Assembly: GCF_003293845.1 (NCBI RefSeq)
Contig: NZ_QLST01000005.1
Coordinates: forward strand, 1-64,000
Source of the DNA: Flavobacterium tibetense
Lineage (GTDB): Bacteria > Bacteroidota > Bacteroidia > Flavobacteriales > Flavobacteriaceae
Direction of reading: 5' to 3'
DNA: 64,000 nucleotides
Of the stretch, positions 52,289-60,512 are shown in pieces. Position numbers and translations under genes: made by a program. Position 1 is the stretch's first letter. Each line of letters starts with the position of its first letter. Below the pieces are notes generated by a model. It was given only the letters and a program-made list of their open reading frames with translations, had not been told where the DNA came from and ran no database searches.

Positions 52289-53653
52289 TTATTGTTCTGA
52301 TGCTAATCGTTCTTGTTCTAATTTTTCAGCCAAACGTTTTTCGATAATCGGTGTGATTAGCGTTTTCCTGGCGTTTTGTTTTACGAAAGGATACAATTCC
52401 AAATCGTTTTTCATTTGGTCGTTTTTGTTTGGGTACTTGTTAGTTCCCAATAAAACTTCTTTCCCTGAATCGAAAAGTTCTTGTTCTTTTTGAGCACTTT
52501 CGTTGATTTTTCTTTGAATTGTTCCATCGATTAATTGCGAAATCAAACCGCCATTTTTCTCGATATCTTTGAATAATTCTAAGGCTTTTTCAGCTAATTC
52601 TTCCGTTAAAGCTTCAATGTAATACGCACCATCAGCAGGATTGTTCACTTTGTCGAAATAACTTTCGTGTTTTAAAACTAACAATTGGTTTCTCGAAATT
52701 CTGTCGCCAAACTCGTTGTCTTTGTGGTAAATGGCATCGTAAGCTAAATTCGCAACTGCATCGGCTCCACCTAAAATGGCCGACATACATTCAGTAGTCG
52801 TACGCAACATGTTTACGTTGTAATCGTATAAAGTTTTGTTGCGTTTGGTTGGAGTTGCGATGATATGGCAATCGAAATTATGATTGTATTCTGTTGCTAA
52901 TGTGTTGAATAAAAGGCGTAACGCTCTTAGTTTTGCGATTTCAAAAAAGTAATTCGTTCCAACAGCAATTTCAATCGTTATCGGTTGGTTGATGGCTGGA
53001 ATTCTATTGAAATATTCATTTGCTTGCGCTAAAGTGTATGCCAATTGTTGCACGATATTCGCGCCAGCATTTTGATAAATTCCGCTTGAAATAGTTAAAA
53101 ATGGAACAGTTGTTTTTGAAGCAATTGTATTTAGCTTTTCAAAATCTTTTTCAAGGTTTTCAAACCAATTACCATCTTTTACTAATTGTCCGATTGGATC
53201 ATTTTGAATAAAGATATTGGCATTGTTTTTTGAAGCAAAATCATTGATTTTATTCGAAAATTCAACAGATAGAAATGGTAAATGGAAATAATAATTCACA
53301 TTTTCTGTTGGAAGGTTTTGCATTAATTCATTAATGGAAACTGAATCACTTTCTAATGTAAAACGAATACTTTCAGCTCCTCTTTGTAAAGTTTCTAGTG
53401 CACGAATATTCGATTTCTTTACATCGTGAACAAAAATATTTTGAACGATTGCAAAAGGTTTTGTTGGAATAATTGCATTCAAATTCGCCTCAGTTTCATC
53501 ATTATGATAAAAAGGTTTCACTTTAATGCCTTCTGGACTTTCCCAAACTAAAGTTTCGTTATAATCAGCCCCTTTTAGTTCGTATTGAATTTGTTGCTTC
53601 CATTGTTTAGAAGAAACGGCTTCAAAATCAGAAAATAAATTGTTGTTAGCCAC
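52289..53653 (-). CDS. mutA: methylmalonyl-CoA mutase small (beta) subunit
   Basis: This 454-aa protein resembles the substrate barrel of the large subunit but lacks its full active site and has no B12-binding domain. Recognisable segments are SSKQWKQQIQYELKGADYNETLVWESPEGIKVKPFYH at the N-terminus and NEYFNRIPAINQPITIEIAVGTNYFFEIAKLRALRLLFNTLA in the middle. EKALELFKDIEKNGGLISQLIDGTIQRKI lies towards the C-terminus. It is shorter than actinobacterial MutA (about 620 aa). It pairs with mutB, separated by a lipoprotein gene. Confidence 0.94.
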   Translation of the reverse strand: MANNNLFSDFEAVSSKQWKQQIQYELKGADYNETLVWESPEGIKVKPFYHNDETEANLNAIIPTKPFAIVQNIFVHDVKKSNIRALETLQRGAESIRFTLESDSVSINELMQNLPTENVNYYFHLPFLSVEFSNKINDFASKNNANIFIQNDPIGQLVKDGNWFENLEKDFEKLNTIASKTTVPFLTISSGIYQNAGANIVQQLAYTLAQANEYFNRIPAINQPITIEIAVGTNYFFEIAKLRALRLLFNTLATEYNHNFDCHIIATPTKRNKTLYDYNVNMLRTTTECMSAILGGADAVANLAYDAIYHKDNEFGDRISRNQLLVLKHESYFDKVNNPADGAYYIEALTEELAEKALELFKDIEKNGGLISQLIDGTIQRKINESAQKEQELFDSGKEVLLGTNKYPNKNDQMKNDLELYPFVKQNARKTLITPIIEKRLAEKLEQERLASEQ

Positions 53654-53664
53654 GAATTATCTAT

Positions 53665-54018
53665 TTAATTGTTACTAGTTTTTTTCTCAGTTTCAGCTTT
53701 CTTTTGGTCTTCAAACTCAATAATGTAGATGTCTTCGTTTTCGCGTTTCATATAGTACTTTTCGCGAGCGTATTTCTCTACGTGATCTTCGTTTTTGAGT
53801 TTTTTTATTCGAATGCTGTCTTCTTTGATTTCTTTTTTATAATAGTTGATGTTTTCTTCCAATAGATCAATTTCTTTATCTAAAACGCGATGTTCAAGAT
53901 AGGAATAATTGTCTAGGAATGCCATCCAAATAACGAAAAACAAAAGCACCAAAACGTATCGATTCACTAATGCTTTTAGGAACCAAAACTGATTGAGAAA
54001 TGCTTTAATTTTTTTCAT
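53665..54018 (-). CDS. septum formation initiator (FtsB/DivIC-like) protein
   Basis: This 117-aa bitopic protein has one helix at about 18-37 (VNRYVLVLLFFVIWMAFLD). A periplasmic coiled coil spans about 45-78, followed by HVEKYAREKYYMKRENEDIYIIEF, which is the DivIC/FtsB signature. It should join the FtsL/FtsQ-like divisome complex. The lysine/glutamate-rich tail looks disordered. It lies 9 nt after udk and 11 nt before mutA, an order frequent in Flavobacteriaceae. Confidence 0.9.
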   Translation of the reverse strand: MKKIKAFLNQFWFLKALVNRYVLVLLFFVIWMAFLDNYSYLEHRVLDKEIDLLEENINYYKKEIKEDSIRIKKLKNEDHVEKYAREKYYMKRENEDIYIIEFEDQKKAETEKKTSNN

Positions 54019-54027
54019 TTGGTAAAT

Positions 54028-54636
54028 TTAACTAATTCTTTGGTTAATTACCGCACGAACGACATCAATTGCAACTGTATTGTATTTGTCATTTGGAATA
54101 ATGATGTCGGCAAAAGCTTTTGTTGGTTCGATAAATTGCTCGTGCATTGGTTTTAAGGTGTTTTGGTAACGGTTTAAAACTTCTTCCATATCACGACCAC
54201 GTTCTGCAATATCTCGTTTTAGTCTTCGGATTAATCGCTCGTCAGAGTCAGCATGTACGTAGACTTTAATATCAAACATTTCACGAAGTTCTGGATTGGT
54301 AAGGATTAAAATTCCTTCTACAATCATTACTTTTCTTGGATGCGTTAAAATTTTATCGTCGGTTCTATCGTGTGTTACGAATGAATACACAGGTTGTTCA
54401 ATGGTTTTTCCAGCTTTTAAATCTTTCAAATGTGCTACAAGTAATTCAAAATCAATTGCTCTTGGGTGATCAAAGTTAATTTTTGTGCGTTCTTCGTAAG
54501 ACAAATGATGGGTTTCCTTGTAGTACGAATCTTGAGAAATTATCCCAACTTCTGTTGCCGGTAATTCATTCATAATTTGATGTACTACAGTAGTTTTACC
54601 ACTTCCTGTTCCTCCAGCTATTCCGATAATAAGCAT
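54028..54636 (-). CDS. udk: uridine kinase
   Basis: This 202-aa enzyme phosphorylates uridine and cytidine with ATP for pyrimidine salvage. The P-loop is IAGGTGSGKTTVV near residues 6-18. ISQDSYYK and NFDHPRAIDFELL are conserved substrate motifs, and VIVEGILIL and RLIRRLKRDIAERGRD form the kinase core and lid. The length is normal. It is first gene of the operon ending in mutB and has a TATTTTTG box about 26 nt upstream. Confidence 0.96.
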   Translation of the reverse strand: MLIIGIAGGTGSGKTTVVHQIMNELPATEVGIISQDSYYKETHHLSYEERTKINFDHPRAIDFELLVAHLKDLKAGKTIEQPVYSFVTHDRTDDKILTHPRKVMIVEGILILTNPELREMFDIKVYVHADSDERLIRRLKRDIAERGRDMEEVLNRYQNTLKPMHEQFIEPTKAFADIIIPNDKYNTVAIDVVRAVINQRIS

Positions 54637-54662
54637 AATTTGTGTTGTCTAATTTGATGGAG

Positions 54663-54670
54663 CAAAAATA
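54663..54670 (-). promoter_or_regulatory. promoter -7 element TATTTTTG for the udk-mutB operon
   Basis: This is an exact minus-strand TAnnTTTG match, 26 nt before the udk ATG. The rest of the 267-nt gap towards tRNA-Pro is AT-rich with no further feature seen. Confidence 0.6.
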
Positions 54671-54862
54671 GGAATAATATTTTTTGTTGTTTTTGTTTTT
54701 GGATAGAAAGTTTTGAGAATGTGTGCTAAAAAAATATAGATGGTTGACACGAGTAAGAAAAGGATGCTAGTGTCACAGATTGAAAACTAAATTTTGAAAT
54801 CTTTAGTTGATTGATTTAAGAAAAATAGAAAAAATATTTTATCAAATAAAAATCATTACAAT

Positions 54863-54892
54863 TTGTGTAGAATGAAATTAATTGTATATTTG
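54863..54892 (+). promoter_or_regulatory. tRNA-Pro promoter (TTG-N19-TATATTTG)
   Basis: TTG (54863-54865), a 19-bp spacer and TATATTTG (54885-54892) match both parts of the Bacteroidota housekeeping promoter. The box ends 11 nt before the mature tRNA. It is the best complete promoter in the window. Confidence 0.8.
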
Positions 54893-54903
54893 CACACGCT
54901 TTT

Positions 54904-54978
54904 CGGGGTGTAGCGTAGCCCGGTTATCGCGCCTGCTTTGGGAGCAGGAGGTCGCAGGTTCGAATCCTGCCACCCCGA
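54904..54978 (+). tRNA. tRNA-Pro (TGG)
   Basis: The acceptor strands CGGGGTG and CACCCCG pair perfectly. The anticodon stem CCTGC/GCAGG closes loop TTTGGGA with anticodon TGG. The T arm is GCAGG-TTCGAAT-CCTGC, and discriminator A is present. Confidence 0.96.
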
Positions 54979-54979
54979 C

Positions 54980-55013
54980 AAAAAACCTTCTTGAGAAATT
55001 GAGAAGGTTTTTT
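54980..55013 (+). terminator. terminator after tRNA-Pro
   Basis: AAAAAACCTTCT (54980-54991) pairs with AGAAGGTTTTTT (55002-55013) around a 10-nt loop, with the T run as the 3' arm. Confidence 0.9.
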
Positions 55014-55082
55014 CATTTTAATTAATTATGATTAAATAGTTAAAACTAATCCTTTTTACGTGTATATTTTTATATAAAAACT

Positions 55083-55090
55083 TACATTTG
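55083..55090 (+). promoter_or_regulatory. promoter -7 element TACATTTG for trxB
   Basis: This is an exact TAnnTTTG match, 23 nt before the ATG at 55114. No good TTG at the usual distance. Confidence 0.6.
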
Positions 55091-55113
55091 CTCTTCGTTA
55101 AAAAAATATGATT

Positions 55114-56061
55114 ATGTCTGATACAATAGAAAAAGTAAAATGTTTGATTATAGGTTCAGGTCCAGCAGGTTATACTGCAGCAATTTATGCGGCTAGAGCA
55201 AATATGAATCCCGTATTATACCAAGGAACACAGCCTGGTGGTCAATTAACCACAACAAATGAAGTTGAAAATTTCCCAGGTTATGCAGATGGTGTTACTG
55301 GTCCTGAAATGATGGTGCAATTACAAGCACAAGCACAACGTTTTGGAACTGATGTTCGTGACGGTTGGGCAACTAAAGTAGATTTTTCTGCCGAGCCTCA
55401 CAAAGTTTGGATAAATGATACCAAAGAAATTCATGCAGATACCGTAATTATTTCAACGGGAGCTTCTGCTAAATATTTAGGATTAGAATCGGAACAACAT
55501 TATTTGAAATTAGGTGGTGGTGTTTCGGCTTGTGCAGTTTGCGACGGATTTTTCTACAGAAATCAAGAAGTTGTAATCGTTGGAGCAGGAGATAGTGCTT
55601 GTGAAGAGGCGCATTACCTTTCTAAATTATGTAAAAAAGTTACGATGTTAGTGCGTAGCGACAAATTTAGAGCTTCCAGAATTATGGAAGAGCGTGTGAG
55701 AAAAACAGAAAACATTGAAATTTTATTACACACAGAAACGGATGAGGTTTTAGGAGACGGACAAGTAGTAACGGGTGTTCGTGCAAAAAACAGAACTACT
55801 GGCGAAACTATTGAAATTCCTGCAACTGGATTCTTCGTAGCTATTGGTCATAAACCGAATACGGATATTTTCGCAGATTATTTAGATTTGGACGAAACGG
55901 GTTATATTATAAATGTTCCTGGTACAGCTAAAACCAATGTTCCAGGTGTTTTTGTTGGTGGTGATGCCGCTGATCATGTATATCGTCAAGCAATTACTGC
56001 TGCTGGAACAGGTTGTATGGCTGCGTTAGATGCCGAGCGTTATTTAGCTTCGAAAGAATAA
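55114..56061 (+). CDS. trxB: thioredoxin-disulfide reductase
   Basis: This 315-aa FAD enzyme passes electrons from NADPH to thioredoxin. The FAD motif IIGSGPAGYTAAIYAARA is at the N-terminus. The redox pair is in SACAVCDGFFYR near residue 135. The NADPH motif is VIVGAGDSACEEA, and the C-terminal FVGGDAADHVYRQAITAAGTGCMAALDAE binds FAD. ATG 55108 lies two codons upstream; the second ATG (MSDTIEKVK) is the usual start. It is a single gene between two terminators. Confidence 0.97.
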   Translation: MSDTIEKVKCLIIGSGPAGYTAAIYAARANMNPVLYQGTQPGGQLTTTNEVENFPGYADGVTGPEMMVQLQAQAQRFGTDVRDGWATKVDFSAEPHKVWINDTKEIHADTVIISTGASAKYLGLESEQHYLKLGGGVSACAVCDGFFYRNQEVVIVGAGDSACEEAHYLSKLCKKVTMLVRSDKFRASRIMEERVRKTENIEILLHTETDEVLGDGQVVTGVRAKNRTTGETIEIPATGFFVAIGHKPNTDIFADYLDLDETGYIINVPGTAKTNVPGVFVGGDAADHVYRQAITAAGTGCMAALDAERYLASKE

Positions 56062-56082
56062 GTTTTGAAATTTATATGATAC

Positions 56083-56112
56083 AAAAAATCCAGCAAAAGC
56101 TGGATTTTTTTA
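56083..56112. terminator. bidirectional terminator between trxB and the GIN gene
   Basis: AAAAAATCCAGC-AAAA-GCTGGATTTTTT is a perfect 12-bp hairpin with A and T runs on both sides. It can therefore end trxB on the plus strand and the convergent GIN-domain gene on the minus strand. Confidence 0.92.
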
Positions 56113-56937
56113 TTTTTTGTACAAAATAGCGTTGTTGCTAAATTTTTTCATAATAATTGCAGGTTCTCCATACAATTCGATTTCTGATTTTCCAGATGCG
56201 GAAATTGTAATTTCATTAACTACATTTACATTGCTTTTTGCGTAATGTTCACAGGTAATATCTAACGTTTTACAAGTTAATTTTTTTCCTGTCAAATTAG
56301 CGTTGTTGTCTAAACGGAATTTTCCATTTGCTACATCACCTTCAATTTGCGCTTCACTTTTTTCATACATATCCAGTTTCAATTCGGTAGTTACCAAAAG
56401 TGATTTCAATTTTGCGCTTTTACTTATTTCTAATACTGTATTTTGTGCTTTTATGTTTAGTTCGGCTTTACTTTTGTCGTTTAAAATTAAAGTAAAATCG
56501 GTCGCTTTTACATTTAAGAATGAACTAGATTTGTCATAGTTTTTAATAGTAATGTTTTCCAATTGCAAATCATTTAGTGCAAAAATTTTGGTTTCATGTT
56601 TTCCTACTACTAATTTTAAATTGTCGGCATAATTAATTCGTACGGAAAATTTCTTAGCGCTAACTACATCTTTTTGAGAAGTAATTCTTAATGTATTTCC
56701 CATTACATTATAGCTAATAGCATCGTGTAAATTGTCATCAGCTTCAATTTCGATTGATGGTTTATCGCCTTTTACCAAATAGACTTCTAAATTATCTTCA
56801 ATTTCGATATTTTCAAAACTTTCCAATTCATGAATCGCATGTGTGATAATTTTTGAACCTTTTATTTTTTCTTTTCCTTGAGCCAAAATAACTGAAGATG
56901 TAAATAATAAGGCAACAAGTAGTAATGCTTTTTTCAT
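56110..56937 (-). CDS. exported GIN/DUF2807 domain protein (second)
   Basis: This 275-aa protein has a signal peptide at about 1-19 (MKKALLLVALLFTSSVILAQ). A beta-helical GIN (DUF2807) domain starts near ESFENIEIEDNLEVYLVKGDKPSIEIEADDNLHDAI. The rest is repeating short strands of about 20 residues, each with Lys/Ser pairs. The domain has been called a putative auto-transporter adhesin head, but its function is unproven. It is the last gene of the padR-pspC-GIN-GIN set and about 100 nt after the first GIN gene, with a hairpin between. Confidence 0.85.
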   Translation of the reverse strand: MKKALLLVALLFTSSVILAQGKEKIKGSKIITHAIHELESFENIEIEDNLEVYLVKGDKPSIEIEADDNLHDAISYNVMGNTLRITSQKDVVSAKKFSVRINYADNLKLVVGKHETKIFALNDLQLENITIKNYDKSSSFLNVKATDFTLILNDKSKAELNIKAQNTVLEISKSAKLKSLLVTTELKLDMYEKSEAQIEGDVANGKFRLDNNANLTGKKLTCKTLDITCEHYAKSNVNVVNEITISASGKSEIELYGEPAIIMKKFSNNAILYKK

Positions 56938-57002
56938 TTGTGTTTTGTTTTTATAGGCTAGTGCAATTTTTATTCCAAAATTTCTTAAAACACAAATATA
57001 AA

Positions 57003-57031
57003 AAAAAACATCAGTTTGAGCTGATGTTTTT
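57003..57031 (-). terminator. hairpin between the two GIN genes
   Basis: On the minus strand AAAACATCAG and CTGATGTTTT pair perfectly around a 6-nt loop, followed by a T run. It should end most transcripts after the first GIN gene. I see no consensus -7 box for the second gene. Confidence 0.8.
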
Positions 57032-57039
57032 GCTAGTTC

Positions 57040-57780
57040 TTATCTCAATCGTACTTCGCCACCCGAATTCTTTTTTATTTCGATGGTTTTTGGTTGGCTG
57101 GAGTAGGAAATAGTAGCGCCACTTGAAGCTTTGGCTACTAGTTTTTCTATTGGATTAATTTTTATTTCACTTCCGCTTGAAGCTTCTGCTTCCGCTTCAT
57201 TAGTGGTGAGTTTTGCTGCTGCAATTGTACTTCCACTAGAGCTTTCCGCTTTTAATTTATTGGTTTCGCCTATTAAAATAATTTCACTTCCGCTTGAGCT
57301 TTCGCATGCTAATTCGTTAGTCATTACTTCAATTTTTATTTGGCTTCCGCTACTTGATTCTACATCGAGTGAAGTTGCTTTAATGGTATTTTTATTAGTA
57401 ATTGAAGCGCCACTAGAAGTTTGTAATCTTTCAATTATTGGCATTTGAACAAAAACTTTTTTAGCGGCTACATTTTTTAAGTTGGCATCACAATAGATTT
57501 TTAATTTACCATCTTTTACTTCTGTAATAATGTGTTCGTGTAAATTAGAATCTGCTTCAACTTTAATTCCGTGTGAATTTTCTTGAGTCACTATTACTTC
57601 GATTCCTGTTTTGGCTTCAATTGAAGTGAAATCTTCCGAAAGGTTTCGCGTTTCGGAAGTTACATCTCCATTGCCATTAACAATTTCGAAATTTCCATCA
57701 AAATTGACACACGATTGAAAGAGTAGACTTGCTATCGCGGCAATAATAATTCTCGTAATTTGAATAATTAGCTTAATCAT
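57040..57780 (-). CDS. GIN/DUF2807 domain lipoprotein (first)
   Basis: This 246-aa protein has a hydrophobic signal and lipobox (IASLLFQSCVNF, Cys about 24). The GIN domain begins at DFTSIEAKTGIEVIVTQENSHGIKVEADSNLHEHI. The C-terminal part is a regular beta-helix with SSGS/SSGA repeated about seven times every 20 or so residues (TSSGAS, ESSSGSQ, ESSSGSE, ESSSGST, EASSGSE, KASSGAT). It follows pspC by 26 nt. The role is unknown; an envelope location is likely. Confidence 0.87.
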   Translation of the reverse strand: MIKLIIQITRIIIAAIASLLFQSCVNFDGNFEIVNGNGDVTSETRNLSEDFTSIEAKTGIEVIVTQENSHGIKVEADSNLHEHIITEVKDGKLKIYCDANLKNVAAKKVFVQMPIIERLQTSSGASITNKNTIKATSLDVESSSGSQIKIEVMTNELACESSSGSEIILIGETNKLKAESSSGSTIAAAKLTTNEAEAEASSGSEIKINPIEKLVAKASSGATISYSSQPKTIEIKKNSGGEVRLR

Positions 57781-57806
57781 GATAGTTTTTTATAGTTGTT
57801 GTGTTT

Positions 57807-59474
57807 TTATTTTGTTTGAATGTTTACTCCATCTTCTTTAACGTTAATTTGAATTTCTTTATTGTTAAGTCTGATGGATAGATTTTCGTCTAATGGCTCG
57901 TCATTGACATTGTCAGGACAATTTAAGCATTCCATTTCTTTGTTGTTTACTTTGTAATAATAATTCTCTTTTCCATAATAAATATCAATATCGGAGTTGT
58001 GTGAACTCAAAAATTTGCTGATACTTTCATCTGGATAAAGAACCGTTCCTTCTGGTAAATACAAATAAACATGCACTTCTTGGTTTCTAAATTTATTTTC
58101 GAAGGCTGTGGTAAAATAGTTGTCTAAATTAATTCTATTTCCTTGAATATCAAAATTATAGTTTATTTTTTCGGCTCTGCTTTTAGCATCTTTATACGAT
58201 TTACCATCAGCATCTTTTTCGATTTGAACAAAAGGAACGGTTTCGTCAGTATGCATTAAATGAATTCGTACGCTATTGGAATAAATAACTTCATTATTGT
58301 TTTCATCTTGCACTAACTTGTTTCTTTCTCTTTGGTTCACGTTTTTGGCAAAAAAATCATTAAAACGCATTTTTACATATAAGGTGTCTGTTGGTTGTAC
58401 ACTAACTTGTTCTTTTTGCGTGGTTTTTCCATTGTAACCAATTTCATTGAACTGTTTGATTCCTAAATAAATACAGCTTGCTAAAGATATAATCCAAATG
58501 GCCAAAAGTGTATATTTTACATAATTTCCAATGGATTTCATGTTGCTAATTAATAATTTTAAACCCAATATCAAGAAAAAGAAAAGTGGAATTCCAATAC
58601 TCAATAACAATAAAATACCTTGCAGCCATAGCGGAACATCAGTGTTAAACGGACTACTAATATGATTGAAAATAAAAGTATCTGGCATGGTTGCTGAAAA
58701 AATCATAAAAAGCGATCCAACAAGAATTCCAATTAAACTCATTGCTGCAAAAAAGAAGACAAAAGCTCCAATTATCTTTCCAATAGCTTTAAATATAGCA
58801 GTTAGAATTTCACCTATTGCAGAAGCTACTTTATCTGCACCTGTTTTTGCGCCAGCTGCAATTTTTTGATGGTCTAAATTGTTGATTTTCCCTGAAATTT
58901 CATCAAATCCTTCCTTTACTTTTTTTTCGATACTTGAAATGGTTATAGGTTCACCACGCATTTCTAATTTTTGCGCAGTTGTTTCGGCAGCTGGAATTAA
59001 TATCCATAAAATAAGATATACTAAAATTCCTGTTCCAAAACCAAATATTAAAACCACCATCAATAAACGTAACCATAATGGATCTACACCTACATAATGT
59101 CCAATACCTGATAAAACTCCACCTAAAATAGCATTGTCTTTATCTCTATATAATTTCTTGCTTTGTGGTATGTTATAATAGTTTTTAGAACTTTCTTTAT
59201 AATTTGGTTCTTCATCAATTTTATAGTCTTCCGGTTGTCCCATGATACTAATTACTTCTTCAACTTCAGAAAGACCAATCACCGTTTTTTCGTTTTTCAA
59301 TTTATCTTGAAAAATTTCAGCCACTCTACTTTCAATGTCTTTCATGATTTCATCTCTTCCTTCAGAAGAAAGTGAACGCTTAACCGCTTCAAAATAGCGA
59401 CTTAACTTTTGGTACGCATCTTCATCAATGTGAAAGAAAAATCCACCTAAATTTATACTAACTGTTTTGTTCAT
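57807..59474 (-). CDS. PspC domain membrane protein
   Basis: This is a 555-aa protein. A soluble N-terminal domain (about 1-95) contains DEIMKDIESRVAEIFQDKL. The PspC domain follows at about 108-168 (LYRDKDNAILGGVLSGIGHYVGVDPLWLRLLMVVLIF), with its two-helix hairpin. Further helices lie at about 225-345, and a large extracytoplasmic C-terminal domain covers about 350-555. PspC proteins sense envelope stress in other bacteria. It starts 5 nt after padR, so it is probably autoregulated by PadR together with the GIN genes. Confidence 0.88.
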   Translation of the reverse strand: MNKTVSINLGGFFFHIDEDAYQKLSRYFEAVKRSLSSEGRDEIMKDIESRVAEIFQDKLKNEKTVIGLSEVEEVISIMGQPEDYKIDEEPNYKESSKNYYNIPQSKKLYRDKDNAILGGVLSGIGHYVGVDPLWLRLLMVVLIFGFGTGILVYLILWILIPAAETTAQKLEMRGEPITISSIEKKVKEGFDEISGKINNLDHQKIAAGAKTGADKVASAIGEILTAIFKAIGKIIGAFVFFFAAMSLIGILVGSLFMIFSATMPDTFIFNHISSPFNTDVPLWLQGILLLLSIGIPLFFFLILGLKLLISNMKSIGNYVKYTLLAIWIISLASCIYLGIKQFNEIGYNGKTTQKEQVSVQPTDTLYVKMRFNDFFAKNVNQRERNKLVQDENNNEVIYSNSVRIHLMHTDETVPFVQIEKDADGKSYKDAKSRAEKINYNFDIQGNRINLDNYFTTAFENKFRNQEVHVYLYLPEGTVLYPDESISKFLSSHNSDIDIYYGKENYYYKVNNKEMECLNCPDNVNDEPLDENLSIRLNNKEIQINVKEDGVNIQTK

Positions 59475-59479
59475 GATTT

Positions 59480-59809
59480 CTAGTTTTGTTGGGTTATAAT
59501 GTTTACAGCGTCAGACAATTCAGTCCAAGTGTTGTTTAGTTCTAATAAAAATTCTTTGCCTTCATCTGTTAAGCCATAGTATTTTCTTGGCGGTCCAGAA
59601 GTGGATTCTTCCCATCGGTAATGAAGTAATCCGTCGTTTTTCAATCGCGTTAGTAGTGGGTATACTGTTCCTTCTACCACTAGTAATTTTGCATCTTTGA
59701 GTGTTTCTAGAATTTCTGAAGTGTATGCATCACTGTTTCTTAAGACTGATAAGATGCAAAACTCCAAAACTCCTTTTCTCATTTGTGCTTTAGTGTTTTC
59801 TATGTTCAT
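59480..59809 (-). CDS. PadR family transcriptional regulator
   Basis: This 109-aa winged-helix repressor has the PadR signature RKGVLEFCILSVLRNSDAYTSEILETL. LLVVEGTVYPLLTRLKNDGLLHYRWEESTSGPPRKYYGLTDEGKEFL follows, including the wing. It lacks the long C-terminal coiled coil, so it is the short PadR-s2 type. It is first gene of the padR-pspC-GIN-GIN operon and most likely controls its own promoter, which has a TATCTTTG box 41 nt upstream. Confidence 0.93.
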   Translation of the reverse strand: MNIENTKAQMRKGVLEFCILSVLRNSDAYTSEILETLKDAKLLVVEGTVYPLLTRLKNDGLLHYRWEESTSGPPRKYYGLTDEGKEFLLELNNTWTELSDAVNIITQQN

Positions 59810-59850
59810 GGTTTTTTCATTAAAGATTTATAACCTATTAATTTCTTATA

Positions 59851-59858
59851 CAAAGATA
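59851..59858 (-). promoter_or_regulatory. promoter -7 element TATCTTTG for the padR operon
   Basis: This is an exact minus-strand TAnnTTTG match, 41 nt before the padR ATG. It is followed by an AT-rich leader where a PadR operator could lie. Confidence 0.6.
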
Positions 59859-59974
59859 AGTCTAAAAGCAAGTATTATGTTACGCATAGTACTAATATTT
59901 AACATAAATTTAACATTTTTAATTTTATATGAGTGCATACTATTTTTTGTATTTTTACCGAAAATAAAGGCCTT

Positions 59975-60430
59975 ATGAAATTTACACCTTTTAAATTGAA
60001 TCTTTATATGTTTTTCAAATTGCCATCGGCATTTTGGGCTGGAGTGCGAGTAAAAAGTATTACGGCGGACGAGTGTAGTACTAAAGTTACGCACCGTTGG
60101 TTCAATCAGAATCCTTTTAATTCTATGTATTTTGCAGTACAAGCAATGGCAGCTGAATTTACAACAGGAGCTTTGGTTATGTATCAAATTAAACAAACAG
60201 ATAAAAATATTTCTATGTTGGTAGCAAAAAACAAAGCTACTTTTACTAAAAAAGCCACTGGAAAAATAATTTTCACCTGTAAAGAAGGCTTACTTGTAAA
60301 GGAAACCATTGCAAAAGCTATTGCAACTCAAGAAGGGCAAACAATTTGGTTAACATCATTAGGTTTCAATTCAAAAGGAGAGCAAGTTTCCGAGTTTAAG
60401 TTTGAATGGACAATCAAAGTAAGACAATAA
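59975..60430 (+). CDS. DUF4442 (hotdog-fold, thioesterase-like) protein
   Basis: This 151-aa protein matches DUF4442: FKLPSAFWAGVRVKSITADECSTKVTHRWFNQNPFNSMYFAVQAMAAEFTTGAL. The family has the hotdog fold of acyl-CoA thioesterases, but a substrate is not known. The ATG at 59975 gives MKFTPFKLNLYMFFK. An in-frame ATG at 59933 would add 14 unrelated residues from the promoter region. It is divergent from padR. Confidence 0.87.
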   Translation: MKFTPFKLNLYMFFKLPSAFWAGVRVKSITADECSTKVTHRWFNQNPFNSMYFAVQAMAAEFTTGALVMYQIKQTDKNISMLVAKNKATFTKKATGKIIFTCKEGLLVKETIAKAIATQEGQTIWLTSLGFNSKGEQVSEFKFEWTIKVRQ

Positions 60431-60488
60431 GGTTCCCTAACTTTTGTTAATATAAGTTAATTGTCATCCTTTTCCAGAATTTCGTTCG

Positions 60489-60496
60489 TAAATTTG
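60489..60496 (+). promoter_or_regulatory. promoter -7 element TAAATTTG for the TIGR01777 gene
   Basis: This is an exact TAnnTTTG match, 16 nt before the ATG at 60513. A TTG lies 25 nt upstream (60461-60463), slightly too far. Confidence 0.6.
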
Positions 60497-60512
60497 AATA
60501 AAATATCTGAAA

